Below are positions 1 to 10,341 of a DNA stretch of 64,000 nucleotides, in pieces; within the stretch, counting starts at the first letter, position 1, and each line of letters starts with the position of its first letter. Both the position numbers and the translations under genes were made by a program. The DNA is from Cololabis saira (taxonomy: Eukaryota; Chordata; Actinopteri; Beloniformes; Belonidae). A model generated the notes under the pieces. That model was not told the origin of the DNA and ran no database searches. It saw nothing but the letters and a program-made list of their open reading frames with translations. The stretch lies in the NCBI RefSeq assembly GCF_033807715.1, contig NC_084600.1, positions 46,739,824-46,803,823 on the forward strand. The letters run 5' to 3'.

Positions 1-670
1 AGGGCCGCGGCTCGGTCAGTTCTGATCCAGGTCCACAGATGTTCGTGAGAGGGGAGGGTTAGTGGGGGCAGAGTCATCTTGTTTACATTCCACCAGGGAG
101 ATTGTGACCGGAGCGATCGGCCAAAGACCGCCTTGTCAAGGCCAGATTATAGAATCAACAATTATATTGAAAACAGGCAGACTCAGTAATTTTCCGTCAA
201 AGTCAAGTCTCTGGTTCATCAATAGCGACTCCAATCAGACGAATTTGTGATCACTTCCCGCCAAGCCGAGCTTCCAACTTCTCCAAGGTCTTATCCATCT
301 TGCCAATGAGCTCAAAGACGCCGCCAGCCTGAGATTCTGTTCAAGAATCACATCCAGCTTACGGCTTTGCTCCCCCAACGTTAAAGTCTGAGTGTTGATC
401 ACCTTGCTTGATCCTTCAGCCACGTCCGGCAGCTCTGAAAGAGCCAGAACAGCTGTCGACGACTTACGCGTTTGTCGGTAGACCAGGAATCCCCCTCCTC
501 CGATTAGGAGAAATCCTGCTATCATAAATCCAATTATGAAGCATCTTCAACGTCCTCGACAGACAGAATCTGGAGGCACAAAGGTTTCCAGTATTTGTAG
601 GAATCCATTGTGTATCCAGAAAAAAAATGTCCCATCGGGGCAGGAGGGCTCCCTTACCCCCTGACTTCTT
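1..670 (-). repeat. Dispersed repeat family, long copy carrying a decayed small ORF
   Basis: Bases 1-115 and 610-665 match, in the same order, bases about 24065-24155 and 24160-24212, where they are directly joined. The segment of about 500 bp between them is therefore either missing from the 24.1 kb copy or inserted here. The minus strand of this extra segment contains most of a small reading frame that starts at 720 (listed separately). I do not recognise the family. The left end lies outside the window. Confidence 0.6.
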
Positions 671-720
671 GTCGCAAAAATGTGGTCAATTGTGCTGAGA
701 GACCAGTTAATCAATTCCAT
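235..720 (-). pseudogene. Small single-pass membrane protein of a repeat family, broken
   Basis: On the minus strand an ATG at 720 begins MELINWSLS and runs 57 codons to a TGA at 547-549. The same frame is open again immediately afterwards and reads through a glycine-rich hydrophobic stretch (about 21 residues, around 546-484) followed by RQTRK, which looks like one transmembrane helix with a basic flank. The rest is polar. Near 343 a one-base shift into another frame gives a more natural coiled-coil-like ending (ELIGKMDKTLEKLEARLGGK) that stops at 251-253, so a frameshift is likely as well. Part of the coding segment (REPSCPDGT) recurs at about 24165-24205, which shows it belongs to a repeat. 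Function unknown. It may be a transposon-borne or retrocopied gene. Confidence 0.45.
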
Positions 721-984
721 GATTGTAGAGTTTCGGAGGAATGAAAAGAAGAGAACTCTGAAGACGAGACAGGAAAAAAAGCAGCAGCAGGACAGATAGA
801 GAGGGAAAGGAGCAGAGAAGCGTCCGCCTTCCGCCGGAAGAAGAAGGGAATGTGTTGTTTTTATTTTAATACTCAGAGGTTCCAGCAACAACAGGCCAGA
901 ATTCTATAGAGGAAATACGCACGACGAGAAAGACCGAGTGTCAGAAAGACTGAATGGCAGCGTAAACTTTCAGTTTGAGCAACT

Positions 985-1185
985 GGAAAACATCTAAATA
1001 GAAGACTTTATTGATCTCCCAGAGGAGAAATTGAATTGTGCAGCAGCCAAACACACACATTAAAATAGAAATGATCAATAAAAAGCTAAATAATAAAAAA
1101 GAGAAATATAAAATGTAGAAAAATTAGCAAAGTACAAGAGAAAAAATAGTAAACACAAAAAAACAGATAATGGGAAAATAGGAAA
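985..1185. repeat. Dispersed repeat, LINE-tail-like
   Basis: The segment has a TTTATTGATCTCCCAGAGGA motif, then a GTGCAGCAGC block and an A-rich stretch. The same order occurs at 51785-51910 and continues at 52232-52480. It looks like the 3' region of a teleost retroelement or a related dispersed repeat. No reading frame is visible. Confidence 0.5.
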
Positions 1186-1721
1186 GAGCTGTTGTGCGAT
1201 CGACTAAACTCATAGATTTAGCAAGAAATCGGAGTTATCGTTTTACAGACTGCCGAAAAATAAGCTTAAGAGAGACAAATGGATCACTGCAAGTCTCAAA
1301 AGAGAGAATTACAGCAAAACACACGAGTGTTTGGAATTTGCAAGAGACAAAACTAACAGAAACAGGAACAGAAACAGAAACAGAAACAGGAACAGGCAGA
1401 GACACAAACAGCAACCAGTCCAGGTCCCTGAAACTGAATCAGGACTAGAATACTGCGATTATCTGTCCCTGAAAGAGTTGTGTTGAGTCTGTAGTTGAGT
1501 GAACAGGGGCCTGTACTACGAAGCGGGATTTGGGGTTAGCGAGGTAACTTCAGGTTTAACCCTGGGTTTTCAGGACTACGACGGTGGTTCACTTCTTAGC
1601 GGGGCACATCGCCATGGTAACTTATGCTGAACAGCTAACCTGCTCCGGAGCAGGTTATGTTCGAGATACAGATCGCCGGGTATAAAAGCACCGCCCACTG
1701 ACCAATCAGCTCTCTTGGAAA

Positions 1722-1907
1722 ATGGCATACCCTTTCGAAGAGAATCCAGTGGAGCTCGGTGCGCGGATCGTGAGAGGATCCCTCCGAAGAGAACGCGTAT
1801 TCAGGGACCGCCAAAACCCCTTTGCTTTCCCTGATGAGTACCTGTATGAACGATCCAAAAAAAAAGGAAAAAAAGAAAAAAGAGGTGGAGGAGAAAATAA
1901 AAAATAA
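1722..1907 (+). pseudogene. HARBI1-like nuclease, N-terminal fragment
   Basis: The frame starts MAYPFEENP and continues GARIVRGSLRRERVFRDR and NPFAFPDEYLYER, which is the standard N-terminus of the Harbinger-derived nucleases common in fish genomes. After about 46 residues it turns into a lysine-rich low-complexity tail and stops. The DDE catalytic domain is absent, so it cannot act as a nuclease. A TATA-like sequence (GTATAAAAG) lies about 43 bases upstream at 1679. It sits inside a TIR-bounded element, which supports the call. Confidence 0.75.
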
Positions 1908-2211
1908 ATCAATCAATGAATAAATAAAACAAATCATCACCCAAAATCCGATGTACAGTCAATCCAAAACTAATACCAATTAAATAAATAAATCAAGAAG
2001 AAATCAAAAAGAAGATGCATTTGTAAGGGGATAGCAAAAAAGGGATTTTCAATTTCGTCCCTCGAACATTCTGAGAAGTCACTTTAAAATACTAAATACC
2101 CCCCTCCTGAAAAAATAAAAAATTAAATAAAATACATAAATAAGCCCAATTCTTTGGTACAGCATCAGCACAAGTTATCGGTCAACAACAATAGTTATAG
2201 AACCAATATAT

Positions 2212-2393
2212 ACAGACTGTCTCAGAAAATTAGAATATTGTGATTTTCTGTAATGCAAACACAAAAACAAAAAAAATGTCATCCATTCTGGATTCATTAC
2301 AAATCAACTGAAATATTGCAAGCCTTTTATTATTTTAATATTGCTGATCATGGTTTACAGTTTAAGATTAAGATTCCCAGAATATTCAAATAT
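2212..2393. mobile_element. Half copy of a palindromic Tc1/mariner-like MITE
   Basis: The sequence beginning GACTGTCTCAGAAAATTAGA matches the left arm of the complete 371-bp MITE at 9408-9778. The right arm is missing. It lies within the Harbinger element, so it is a nested insertion. Confidence 0.65.
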
Positions 2394-2804
2394 ATGTTTA
2401 TATCCCTATGAATTTACGCATTTATACAGTCAGCGATCTTTTGCCAGCTGTCTTTCCTGCATTTTGCAGCTGCAACTGTGTTGCTTTTTGCCTGTATTAT
2501 ATGCCTATACTCATCATATTTCCGTAAAATTATTGTTTGCTCTTCGCTACTGAAATAACACTCTCTGACAGCGGACTTCTCCATGCTTGCGATTGGTCAT
2601 GCGCTGAAAACACCGCCCCTTTTATGTGCACGCGCTCATATCCAGATTGGAGAAACCTGGGTTGATATACCGAGTTGATAACCGCCGTCGTGTGACCGCT
2701 TAGCGTGATTGCAATTGTCCCGCTTAGTGAATCTGGATAAGGAAAAGATATCCTGGATATGTTGAACTTGCTTCGTAGTACAGGCCCCTGGTGTGTGTGT
2801 CTGT

Positions 2805-2825
2805 GTAAATGTGTGTGTGCAAAGT
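2805..2825. repeat. Short TG-rich tract
   Basis: A short GTGTGTG-rich stretch sits directly beside the right end of the Harbinger element. Nothing gene-like is seen between this element and the next one at 2944. Confidence 0.5.
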
Positions 2826-2943
2826 AAAAACAAGGTTTACCTGAACTACAACTCCAGGGGAGGAGGGAGGGAACAACCACGGAGAGAGAGAGAACAGAAG
2901 CCGACAAGGAAGAAACCAGAACCCAAGTCTTTGTGAAGTTTAA

Positions 2944-3583
2944 CCCTTGTGCTGTTTTTGGGTCAAGGGAGGAGGAAGAGAAGAAGGGAGAAAAGAAGGA
3001 AGGAAGGAAGAGAGAAAAGATGGAAGGAAGTAGGAAAGGGAGTAAGAAGTGGAGAAAAAATGGAAAGAAGTAGAAAAGGGAGAAAGGAAGGGAGAAAAGA
3101 TGGAAGGAAACAAAGAAGGAAGTAAGGAAGATAGGAGAAAAGAAGGAAGGATGGAAGGAAGTAGGAAAGGGAGTAAGGAAGGGAGAAAAAAAGGAAGTGA
3201 GGAAAGAAGGGAGAAAAGATGGAAGGAAGGGAGAAAAGGAAAGAAGGAAGGGAGGGAAGAAGGAAGGAATGGAGAAAATAAGGAAGGAAGGGAGAAAAGG
3301 AAAGAAGGAAGGGAGGGAAGAAGGAAGGAATGGAGAAAATAAGGAAGGAAGGGAGAAAAGGAAAGAAGGAAGGGAGGGAAGAAGGAAGGAATGGAGAAAA
3401 TAAGGAAGGAAGGAAGGAAAAGCAAAGAAGGTAATAAAGGAACGAATGACGGAAGAGAGGTAGGAAGAAAAAGAGGTAAAGGAGGGTAAAAAGGAGGAAA
3501 AGAGGAAAGGGAGAAGGAAGGAGAGAGCATGAGGAAAGAAGGAGAGAATAATTGGGTGATTTTGACCCAAAGACAGTACGAGG
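2944..3583. mobile_element. piggyBac-type nonautonomous element filled with polypurine
   Basis: TTAA at 2940-2943 and at 3584-3587 flank an element whose ends are inverted repeats: CCCTTGTGCTGTTTTTGGGT on the left, and ending GACCCAAAGACAGTACGAGG on the right. The TTAA target and CCCT terminus fit piggyBac-like elements. The whole interior, about 580 bp, is a G/A-only type tract built of GGAAG, GGGAGAAAA and related words, with a roughly 60-bp unit repeated three times at 3235-3415. A second copy in the opposite orientation is at 45079-45485. Confidence 0.7.
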
Positions 3584-3829
3584 TTAAAGACCTGGTTTAA
3601 GGTTCAGCATCGTTGGTGATTCTGAGAACGAGGTTTTCTCTGAATTCAAAATGCAGATTTTAGACCTTTATTTGTGGTTCTGCACTCATGTTAGCGTGTT
3701 AGCGACTGGCTAAACCAGTGGAAGGAAACGACTAATGCTCGTGTTTCCTGACGTAGCGTCGTCATCTTCCCCGTGCATTCCGGTTTAATTATGTGTTGAA
3801 CAGTAATAATTACAGACACTGGAGCAATT

Positions 3830-3900
3830 AAAGACGAGGCGTCTGAGACTTCCCGGTGTCAGAGGCTTCACATTTCTCTGTGTTGAAGTTTGAACAGCGG
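3830..3900. repeat. Direct repeat, copy 1 of about 68 bp
   Basis: AAAGACGAGGCGTCTGAGAC and the following 50 bases recur at 4278-4345 with one small deletion. The two copies bracket an A/T-rich tract. Confidence 0.8.
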
Positions 3901-3990
3901 GCCGGTCCGTAAATCACACCAGGACAAGATGTGAAAAGTCTTTTAGTTTCCTTGTCTTGTTTTCCACCGTCATACCGTACTTTCCTGTAT
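3900..3990 (-). repeat. SINE-like tail, dispersed
   Basis: A segment containing CTTTTAGTTTCCTTGTCT and TTTTCCACCGTC recurs at 15046-15128. A related version is at 15650-15700, next to a tRNA-like B-box on the minus strand. It is probably the tail of a short retroposon. The family is not named. Confidence 0.45.
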
Positions 3991-4004
3991 TTAGAAATAA
4001 ATAA

Positions 4005-4277
4005 ATACATTTAAAAAAAAAATTGTGTGTGTAAAAAATATCTTTATGAAAGCAAAATATATATTTGAAAAAAATGTATAAAAACAAAATATACATATAT
4101 TTATAAAAATATAAAATATATATGTAAAAACAACATTTATAAAAAAATGATATATATTGAAAAAAATATCTTTATAAAAACAAAAATAAAATATATATAT
4201 ATTTATAAAACCCCAAATTTATAAAGATAAAATATATATATAATAATAAAATATAATAATATATATATATTTATATA
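4005..4277. repeat. A/T-rich low-complexity tract
   Basis: The tract consists of TATATA, TTTATAAAA and AAAATAT words and has no coding content. It separates the two copies of the 68-bp direct repeat. Confidence 0.85.
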
Positions 4278-4345
4278 AAGACGAGGCGTCTGAGACTTCG
4301 GTGTCAGAGGCTTCACATTTCTCTGTGTTGAAGTTTGAACAGCGA
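4278..4345. repeat. Direct repeat, copy 2 of about 68 bp
   Basis: Near-identical to 3830-3900. It lacks a few bases (CTTCGGTG against CTTCCCGGTG). Confidence 0.8.
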
Positions 4346-4629
4346 ATGTTGATCCAGGCTTGACGCCGTAAGGCTCATATTTGCTCTTAATTACGGCTGG
4401 AAATGGGTTGATATGTATATTATATTATATTCCCGGGCAGAGCGGCAGATGGAAATCCTCCTAAAGCTGGTGGCGTGTCGGGTTTCCCCGGCTGCACCGC
4501 GGCTTTGGCCGGCGACGCCGTTCCCCCGCTGCCAAACTCAAACTCTGGCTTTCTGTTGGATTAGACGAGTTGTTTTATGGAAATATTTCAGTAGAAAGTC
4601 CTGCTAATGACAATGTAATATCTCATTAA

Positions 4630-4769
4630 GGCAAGGCAAGTTTATCTGTGTAGCACAATTCAACACAAGGTCATTCAAAGTGTTTTACATCAACATTAAA
4701 AGTGGAAAGATGCCGTTAAAACATAAATAACAAATACAATGAAATAAAATGATAAGAAAAGAGGTTAAA
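4630..4769. repeat. Dispersed repeat with GGCAAGTTTATCTGTGTAGC motif
   Basis: This is a teleost-type dispersed repeat, which typically carries an AGTTTATNTGTATAGCAC motif. The element at 4770-5951 is inserted into it. A stretch of about 34 bases ending GATAAGAAAAGAGGTTAAA before the insert is repeated, slightly diverged, after it at 5951-5986. Confidence 0.5.
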
Positions 4770-5951
4770 TTAAAGCTGCAAGCAGCGATGAACGGGCCCT
4801 CGCGCGGGCAATTTTCACCAATTATGGTCAAGGACTCAAAACCGAGTCCGATGACACCACCATGACTCTTTATGTCAAACCATTCAAAAGTTATGGTAGA
4901 GAGTAGGAACTATCAGATATGAACCAATCAGAAGAAGGGGCGGGGCTAATTCAGGCCAATGAAGGTCAAGGACTCAAAACCGAGTCCGATGACACCACCC
5001 ACGACTCTTTATGTGAAACCACAAAAGTTATGGCAGAAAGTAGGAACTATCAAATATGGACCAATCAGATGAAGGGGGGGGATGCGCTTTTTGGCGTCTA
5101 GCCTAGCGACGGTAATGCTTTTGAAAGAGAAAAGTAATGTGTGTAGTCGCAGGATGGAGACGCACATTTTGATGTATAACACATCTGGGTTTACGATACG
5201 GTTCGGGCCGTATTATTTCTCGAAGGAATGGCATAAATTGCTCCAAAATTACACGATTAATTCAGAATGTTCAAAATGGCCGACTTCCTGTTGGGTTTGG
5301 GCCATGGCGCCAAGAGACTTTTCTTTTAGTTGCGACATGATACAGGTGTGTACCGATTTTCGTTCATGTACGTCAAACCGTATTATGGGGCTTGAGGCAC
5401 AAAGTTTTTTCTGTCTGAACCAACCAGATGAAGGGTGGGCACGCTTTTTGGCGTCTAGCGTCGCCACGGTAACGCTTTTGAAAGAGAAAAGTAATGCGTG
5501 GTGTCGGAGGATGGAGACGCACATTTTGATGTATAACACACCTGGGTGCACGTTACGGTTCGGGCTGAATTAACTGCCGAAGGAAGGCATATATTGCTCC
5601 AAAATGACACGATTAATTCAAAATGGCCGACATCTTGTTCGGTTTCGGGCATGACCCCAAGAGACTTTTCTTTAAGTTGCCACATGATACAGGTGTGTAC
5701 TGATTTTCGTGCATGTACGTCAAACCGTATTGTGGGGCTTGAGGAACAAAGTTTTCTAGGGGGCGCTGTTGAGCCATTAGGCCACGCCCATTAATGCAAA
5801 CCATTAAATATCACATTTTTCACCAGGCCTGCCTTGGTGCAACATTTGGTGACTTTTGGCGGATGTTTAGGGGGAAAAAAGGCCCCCATTTCATCGGAAG
5901 AAAAACGAGAAAAACAAAAACTCCTACAGATACAATAGGGCCTTCGCACTG
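4770..5951. mobile_element. Dispersed GCAGCGATGAACGGGCCC element, copy A
   Basis: The left end TTAAAGCTGCAAGCAGCGAT and the right end ACAATAGGGCCTTCGCACTG define a family with further copies at 14111-14455, 33559-34040, 37787-38755 and 51918-52231. The interior contains two diverged copies of a block with TTTTGATGTATAACAC (5167 and 5525) and two with AAAATGGCCGAC (5274 and 5620), so it is internally tandem. Several frames are open by chance but none resembles a known protein. Confidence 0.7.
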
Positions 5952-5959
5952 AAATGAAA

Positions 5960-6540
5960 TAAAACGATAAGAAAAGAGGTAAAATAATAAAAGCAGCAGT
6001 TGTTAGTCAGTAAGGGCAGTAGATCCAGCAGGTTCATCTCATTCTTACAATGGCAAGAATTATGTTTCTATACGGTCAAAACGTACAAAGACCGGGTCAA
6101 GTACAGGATTAGAAAGTAATCTGTGCCGATTCTTGGTGTGAATCAAACCGATTTGACAATGCCTGTATTCATTAAGACCTTTTATAAAACACAGCGAGCC
6201 GTTTTCCTTATCAAGGTTGTAATTGTTGCTGAATACCTTTGTGGATTTATCTGCTCGGGGAGAATGTGTGAGTCTGTTCATTCAGCTTTCTGCTCACATC
6301 TTTTTATTGAATCTTCCCCGGGAGGAGACATGCGGCCGCTCGCGCTCACATGCTGCGTCCAAATGAAATGATGCATTAATTTCATCACTCATGTGCAGAG
6401 ATAAACACTCGAGTGTTTCTGTTTCTGCGGGGATGAATGACGGCACACCTGGACGAAGCAGCAGCAGCTCATGTGGTTTTAATGAAGTAAATGATCTGAA
6501 GTTCTGGTGACGTCAAACTCCTGCAGGACCTGGAGCTGCT
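5960..6540. other. Non-coding stretch, nothing recognised
   Basis: This is the remainder of the interrupted repeat followed by sequence without a recognisable gene or repeat. Short open frames here show no protein-like composition or known motif. Confidence 0.5.
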
Positions 6541-6544
6541 GCTG

Positions 6545-6625
6545 CTGCTCAGGTGGAGCAGGTGAAGGTGAAACAGGTGAAGGTGAAGGTGAAGCAGGTG
6601 AAGGTGAAGGTGAAGGTGAGGGGAC
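6545..6625. repeat. GGTGAA hexamer minisatellite
   Basis: There are about a dozen tandem or near-tandem GGTGAA and CAGGTGAAG units. Confidence 0.8.
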
Positions 6626-6659
6626 TCGGAACGGTGGGCGGCGGGAAGCAGCTTCCTCC

Positions 6660-9165
6660 CCGACTGGCTTGAAAGATGGATGAGAGTTGAGAGAAAAATG
6701 GACAAGAGATTGGGAGAGAGATTGGGTGAGATTGGGAAAGATGTGAGCGAGAGATTTGGCGAGAGATAGGATAAAAAATTGGAGAAAGATGGACGAGAGA
6801 TTCAATTCAATTCAATTCAATTTTATTTATATAGCGTCTAATACAACAGATGTCTCTAGACGCTTTCCAGAGACCCATACCCAGAACATGACCCCCGAGC
6901 AGTTATTACATAAACAATGGCAGGTAAAAACTCCCCTAGTGGGAGAAAAACCTTAAGCCAAACAGTGGCAAGAAAAACTCCCCTTTAGGAGGAAGAAACC
7001 TTGAGCAGGACCAGGCTCATCAGGGGGGACCCTCCTGCCGAGGGCCAGACTGGTGGGTCAGGGACGGCAACAGCACAGCAGGCAGGTGGAAGCAGCAACG
7101 GGATGACCGGGGGTGGGGACTGCAGGCCAGCACGCAGCTCCCGAAGCTCCGGCCCAATCAGCAAGTCCCAGGTTGGGGTGCAGGGTCAGGAAAAGACTTG
7201 TGCTCCGTAATGCAAGCTACAAGCCACCCACGACCACCTGCAGGTTCCGGTGTCCGGCAAAGGATGCTGCAACATGGACAAAAGAGAGAAAAGGGAGGAG
7301 AAGGGGGGGAGAAAGATGGATGAGAGATGGGAGAAAAATGGACGAGAGATGGGAGAGAGATGGGAGAAAGATGGACGAGAGATGGGAGAAAGATGGGAGA
7401 AAGATGGACGAGAGATGGGAGAAAGATGGACGAGAGATGGGAGAGAGATGGGAGAAAGATGGACGAGAGATTGGAGGAAGATGGACGAGAGAAGGGAGAA
7501 AGTGGACGAGAAATGGGAGAAAAATGGATGAGAGATGGGAGAAAGATGGATGAGAGATGGGAGAAAGATGGACAAGAGTTGGGAGAAAGATGGACGAGAG
7601 TTGGGAGAAAGATGGACAAGAGTTGGGAGAAAGATGGACGAGAGTTGGGAGAGAGATGGACAAGAGTTGGGAGAAAGATGGACGAGAGATGGGAGAAAGA
7701 TGGACGAGAGAAGGGAGAAAGATGGACGAGAGAAGGGAGAAAGTGGACGAGAAATGGGAGAAAAATGGATGAGAGATGGGAGAAAAATGGACAAGAGTTG
7801 GGAGAAAGATGGACGAAAGATGGGAGAAAGATGGATGAGAGTTGGGAGAGAGATGGACGAGAGTTGGGAGAGAGATGGACGAGAGTTGGGAGAAAGATGG
7901 ACGAGAGATGGGAGAGATTGGGAGAAGGATGGGTGCGAGATGAACAAGATATGAGCGAGATATTAGAGAGAGATGAGCAAGAAATGGGTGAGAGAATAGC
8001 GAGACATTGGTGAGACATTGGCGAGAGACATTCAGAAAAAGGTTTCAGTCCAGTGAAGATGGGTGAAAGAGGGGAGAAATATGGACGAGAGATGGGTGAG
8101 AGAATTCATGCCAATAAAGCCAATTTGAATTGAGATGGGTGATAGATGGACGAGAGATTGGGGAGAGAATAGCGAGAGTTGGGAGAGAGATGGGAGAAAG
8201 ATGGATGAGAGATGGGTGAGACAACAGGAAAAGGTTTCAGTCCAGTGAAGATGGACGAGAGATGAGAGAGAGATGGGAGAGAGTTGCTCAGGTGAAGCAG
8301 GTGAAGGATAGGGGGGTCGGGGATTGTGGGCGAGGAGCAGCTTCCTCCCCGACTCGCTCGGGTTTGGGTTTTTATGGCTTGCAAATGCATTTCTTTCATT
8401 ACTAAGTCTAAAAGCCATCTGTCTGTTTTTCTTCTTCTCTGTTCTGGTGTCTTCGTTTCATCATTATTAACTGGTGTGTAAAACAAAGACAGGCGAGGCT
8501 TAACTCCCAGTTCACCACAAGAACTGCAGCAGAAACACGACACCCCGGCATTCTGCAGAACAGCTGCCGGCGCGCCGCGAGCTAACGGGGGAATTCAGGG
8601 CTAAAGTCAAGTTCCACGTTTTCTGAGCGAGATATTGGATATAGATGGAAGAGATGAGTGAGAGGTGGGCGAGAGAGGAGCGAGAAATATGGGAGAGAGT
8701 TAGTGAGAGGTGGGCGAGAGACATTCAGAAAAAGGTTTCTGCCCAGTGAAGATGGGCGAGATATTGGAAGAGAGATGGGAGAAAGATGGACGAGAGATGG
8801 GATAGAGATGATTCACATATGGGCGTGATATGAGCGAGAGAATAGCGAGATATGAGCGAGTTATGGGTGAGCGATTTGTCTAGCGATTGGCGAGAAATGG
8901 TAGAGTTGAACGAGGGATGGGCAAGACATTGACGAGAGACATTCAGAAAAAGGTTTCAGTCCAGTGAAGATGGGTGAGAGATGGGATAGAGATAGGATAG
9001 AGATGGGCGAGAGGTGAACGAGAGATGGGCAAATGAGTGGGCGAGAGAGGGCTGAGAGATTGGGAGAAAGATAGAAGAAAGATGGCGTGAGATGAGCGAG
9101 AGATGGGGACAAATGGGCGAGATATTGGGAGAAAGATGGACGTTAGGATGGACGTCTAGTTGTGT
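6660..9165. repeat. Purine-rich minisatellite domain
   Basis: The region is built of variants of GATGGGAGAAAGATGGACGA plus GA, interspersed with GGGCGAGAGAT and AGCGAGAGAT words. The densest part is 7270-7960. Recurrent 'caps' containing GGTTTCAGTCCAGTGAAGAT occur at 8041, 8235 and 8954, with a variant at 8736, so a larger unit may exist. Long open frames on both strands are a by-product of the repeats. The same words resume at 10490-10830 beyond the inserted TIR element. Confidence 0.85.
6803..7255 (+). repeat. Dispersed repeat with TTTATTTATATAGCGTCTA
   Basis: An ATTCA microsatellite leads into TTTATTTATATAGCG, then AACTCCCCTAGTGGGAG and AACTCCCCTTTAGGAGGAAG. Related copies are at 54510-54745 (same orientation) and 29885-30100 (opposite orientation). 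It interrupts the minisatellite domain. It is a retroposon-like repeat, and I cannot name the family. Confidence 0.6.
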
Positions 9166-9170
9166 ATACA

Positions 9171-9211
<41 letters not shown>
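9165..9211. repeat. (TA)n microsatellite
   Basis: About 20 TA units immediately flank the left terminal repeat of the element at 9212. Confidence 0.95.
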
Positions 9212-9214
<3 letters not shown>

Positions 9215-9407
9215 TGTTGGGGTAGTTACTCAAAAAAAGTAATCCATTACATATTACTAGTTACTTTTAAAAAAGTAATCCCTTACACTACTTAGTTACT
9301 GGTTGCTGAAAGTAACTAGTTACATTACTAGTTACATTACTTTTGGATTACTCCGCAATATCACCTGAGCTGCACCAGAACTCGATTGCAAATTAACAAC
9401 ATTTATA

Positions 9408-9778
9408 CAGGACTGTCTCAGAAAATTAGAATATTGTGATTTTCTGTAATGCAATTACAAAAACAAAAATGTCATACATTCTAGATTCATTACAAATCAA
9501 CTGAAATATTGCAAGCCTTTTATTATTTTAATATTTCTGATCATGGTTTACAACTTAAGAAAACTCAAATATCCTATCTCAAAAAATTAGAATATTCTGG
9601 GAATCTTAATCTTAAACTGTAAGCCATAATCAGCAATATTAAAATAATAAAAGGCTTGCAATATTTCAGTTGATTTGTAATGAATCCAGAATGTATGACA
9701 TTTTTTTTTTTTTTTTTAATTGCATTACAGAAAATAAAGAACTTTATCACAATATTCTAATTTTCTGAGACAGTCCTG
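9408..9778. mobile_element. Palindromic Tc1/mariner-like MITE, 371 bp
   Basis: TA at 9406-9407 and 9779-9780 flank inverted arms that start CAGGACTGTCTCAGAAAATT and extend for almost the whole length, so the element can fold into one long hairpin. It has no coding content. A half copy is at 2212-2393. The TA target suggests the Tc1/mariner superfamily. Confidence 0.8.
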
Positions 9779-9878
9779 TAGTTGGAACTTTATTACTGCA
9801 GTGCCCAGATCCCAGATCAGCACCAGAAGTCCCGTAAAATCCCGTAAAATCCCGTAGAATCCCGTAAGATCACGTTAA

Positions 9879-10020
9879 AGGCTGATTTATGGTTCTGCGT
9901 TACACCAACGCAGAACTGACGGCGTAGGGTACGCAGCGACGCGCACCGTACGGTGTGTGTCACCGCGTACCCTACGCCGTATGCTCTGTGTGGATTTAAC
10001 GTGGAACCATAAATCAGCCT
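9879..10020. mobile_element. Short palindromic MITE (AGGCTGATTTATGGTT family)
   Basis: Arms AGGCTGATTTATGGTTCTGC and ACGTGGAACCATAAATCAGC plus CT enclose a GC-rich palindromic core with CTACGCCGTA words. Other members are at 11946-12418, 22470-22542 (right half), 40272-40415 and 41813-42414. Flanking TAA at one long member hints at a Harbinger-type origin. Confidence 0.7.
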
Positions 10021-10268
10021 CAAGTCAGACAAGTGTTGCAGCGCATGGTGAAGACGCATGAAAGGCAAGTTTGATTTTCTTTTCTCTTCTCCCGTTCTAC
10101 ATGTAGTTGAAAAGCTTAAAGTAACTAAAGTAACTTATTTTTTCTTGTCTTAGAGTAACTATAACGGGATTACCCAAATTACAACTGTAACGCGTTACAT
10201 TACTGCGTTACTGGCGAATATAATCTCGTTACAGTAACGCGTTACTTTGTAACGCGTTACACCCAACA

Positions 10269-10271
<3 letters not shown>

Positions 10272-10338
<67 letters not shown>
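10272..10338. repeat. (TA)n microsatellite
   Basis: About 33 TA units flank the right end of the hAT-like element. Confidence 0.95.

Positions 10339-10341
<3 letters not shown>

Larger units (their letters stand above)
1504..2790 (+). mobile_element. Harbinger-type DNA transposon, internally deleted
   Basis: The element is bounded by 21-bp perfect terminal inverted repeats, CAGGGGCCTGTACTACGAAG plus C at 1504-1524 and its complement at 2770-2790. It contains the start of a HARBI1-like nuclease gene at 1722 and subterminal GC-rich flanks. The middle is A/T-rich filler plus half of a palindromic MITE (about 2212-2393). Most of the nuclease gene is missing. I could not find a clean 3-bp target duplication at the edges. 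The family call rests on the protein similarity. Confidence 0.75.
9212..10271. mobile_element. hAT-like nonautonomous element with two nested MITEs
   Basis: The ends are CAGTGTTGGGGTAGTTAC on the left and the complement GTAACGCGTTACACCCAACA plus CTG on the right. Both are rich in GTAACGCGTTAC and AGTTAC words. It sits in a (TA)n tract, so an 8-bp target duplication of TATATATA is compatible but not informative. Inside are a complete palindromic MITE (9408-9778), an 11-bp tandem repeat CCCGTAAAATC (9829-9876) and a second MITE (9879-10020). Confidence 0.65.

Noticed and set aside
2530..3570. Long minus-strand open frame of Ser/Phe/Pro/Leu
   Set aside because: It is the translation of the polypurine tract of the piggyBac-type element. 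The complementary strand is equally open and the composition is that of a simple repeat.
5082..5573. 163-codon open frame in the dispersed GGGCCC-end element
   Set aside because: Other copies of the element do not keep this frame open, and the product resembles nothing known to me.
7158..8018. Long open frames on both strands over the purine-rich minisatellite
   Set aside because: All frames are open because the repeat lacks stop codons; no start context, domain or splice support.
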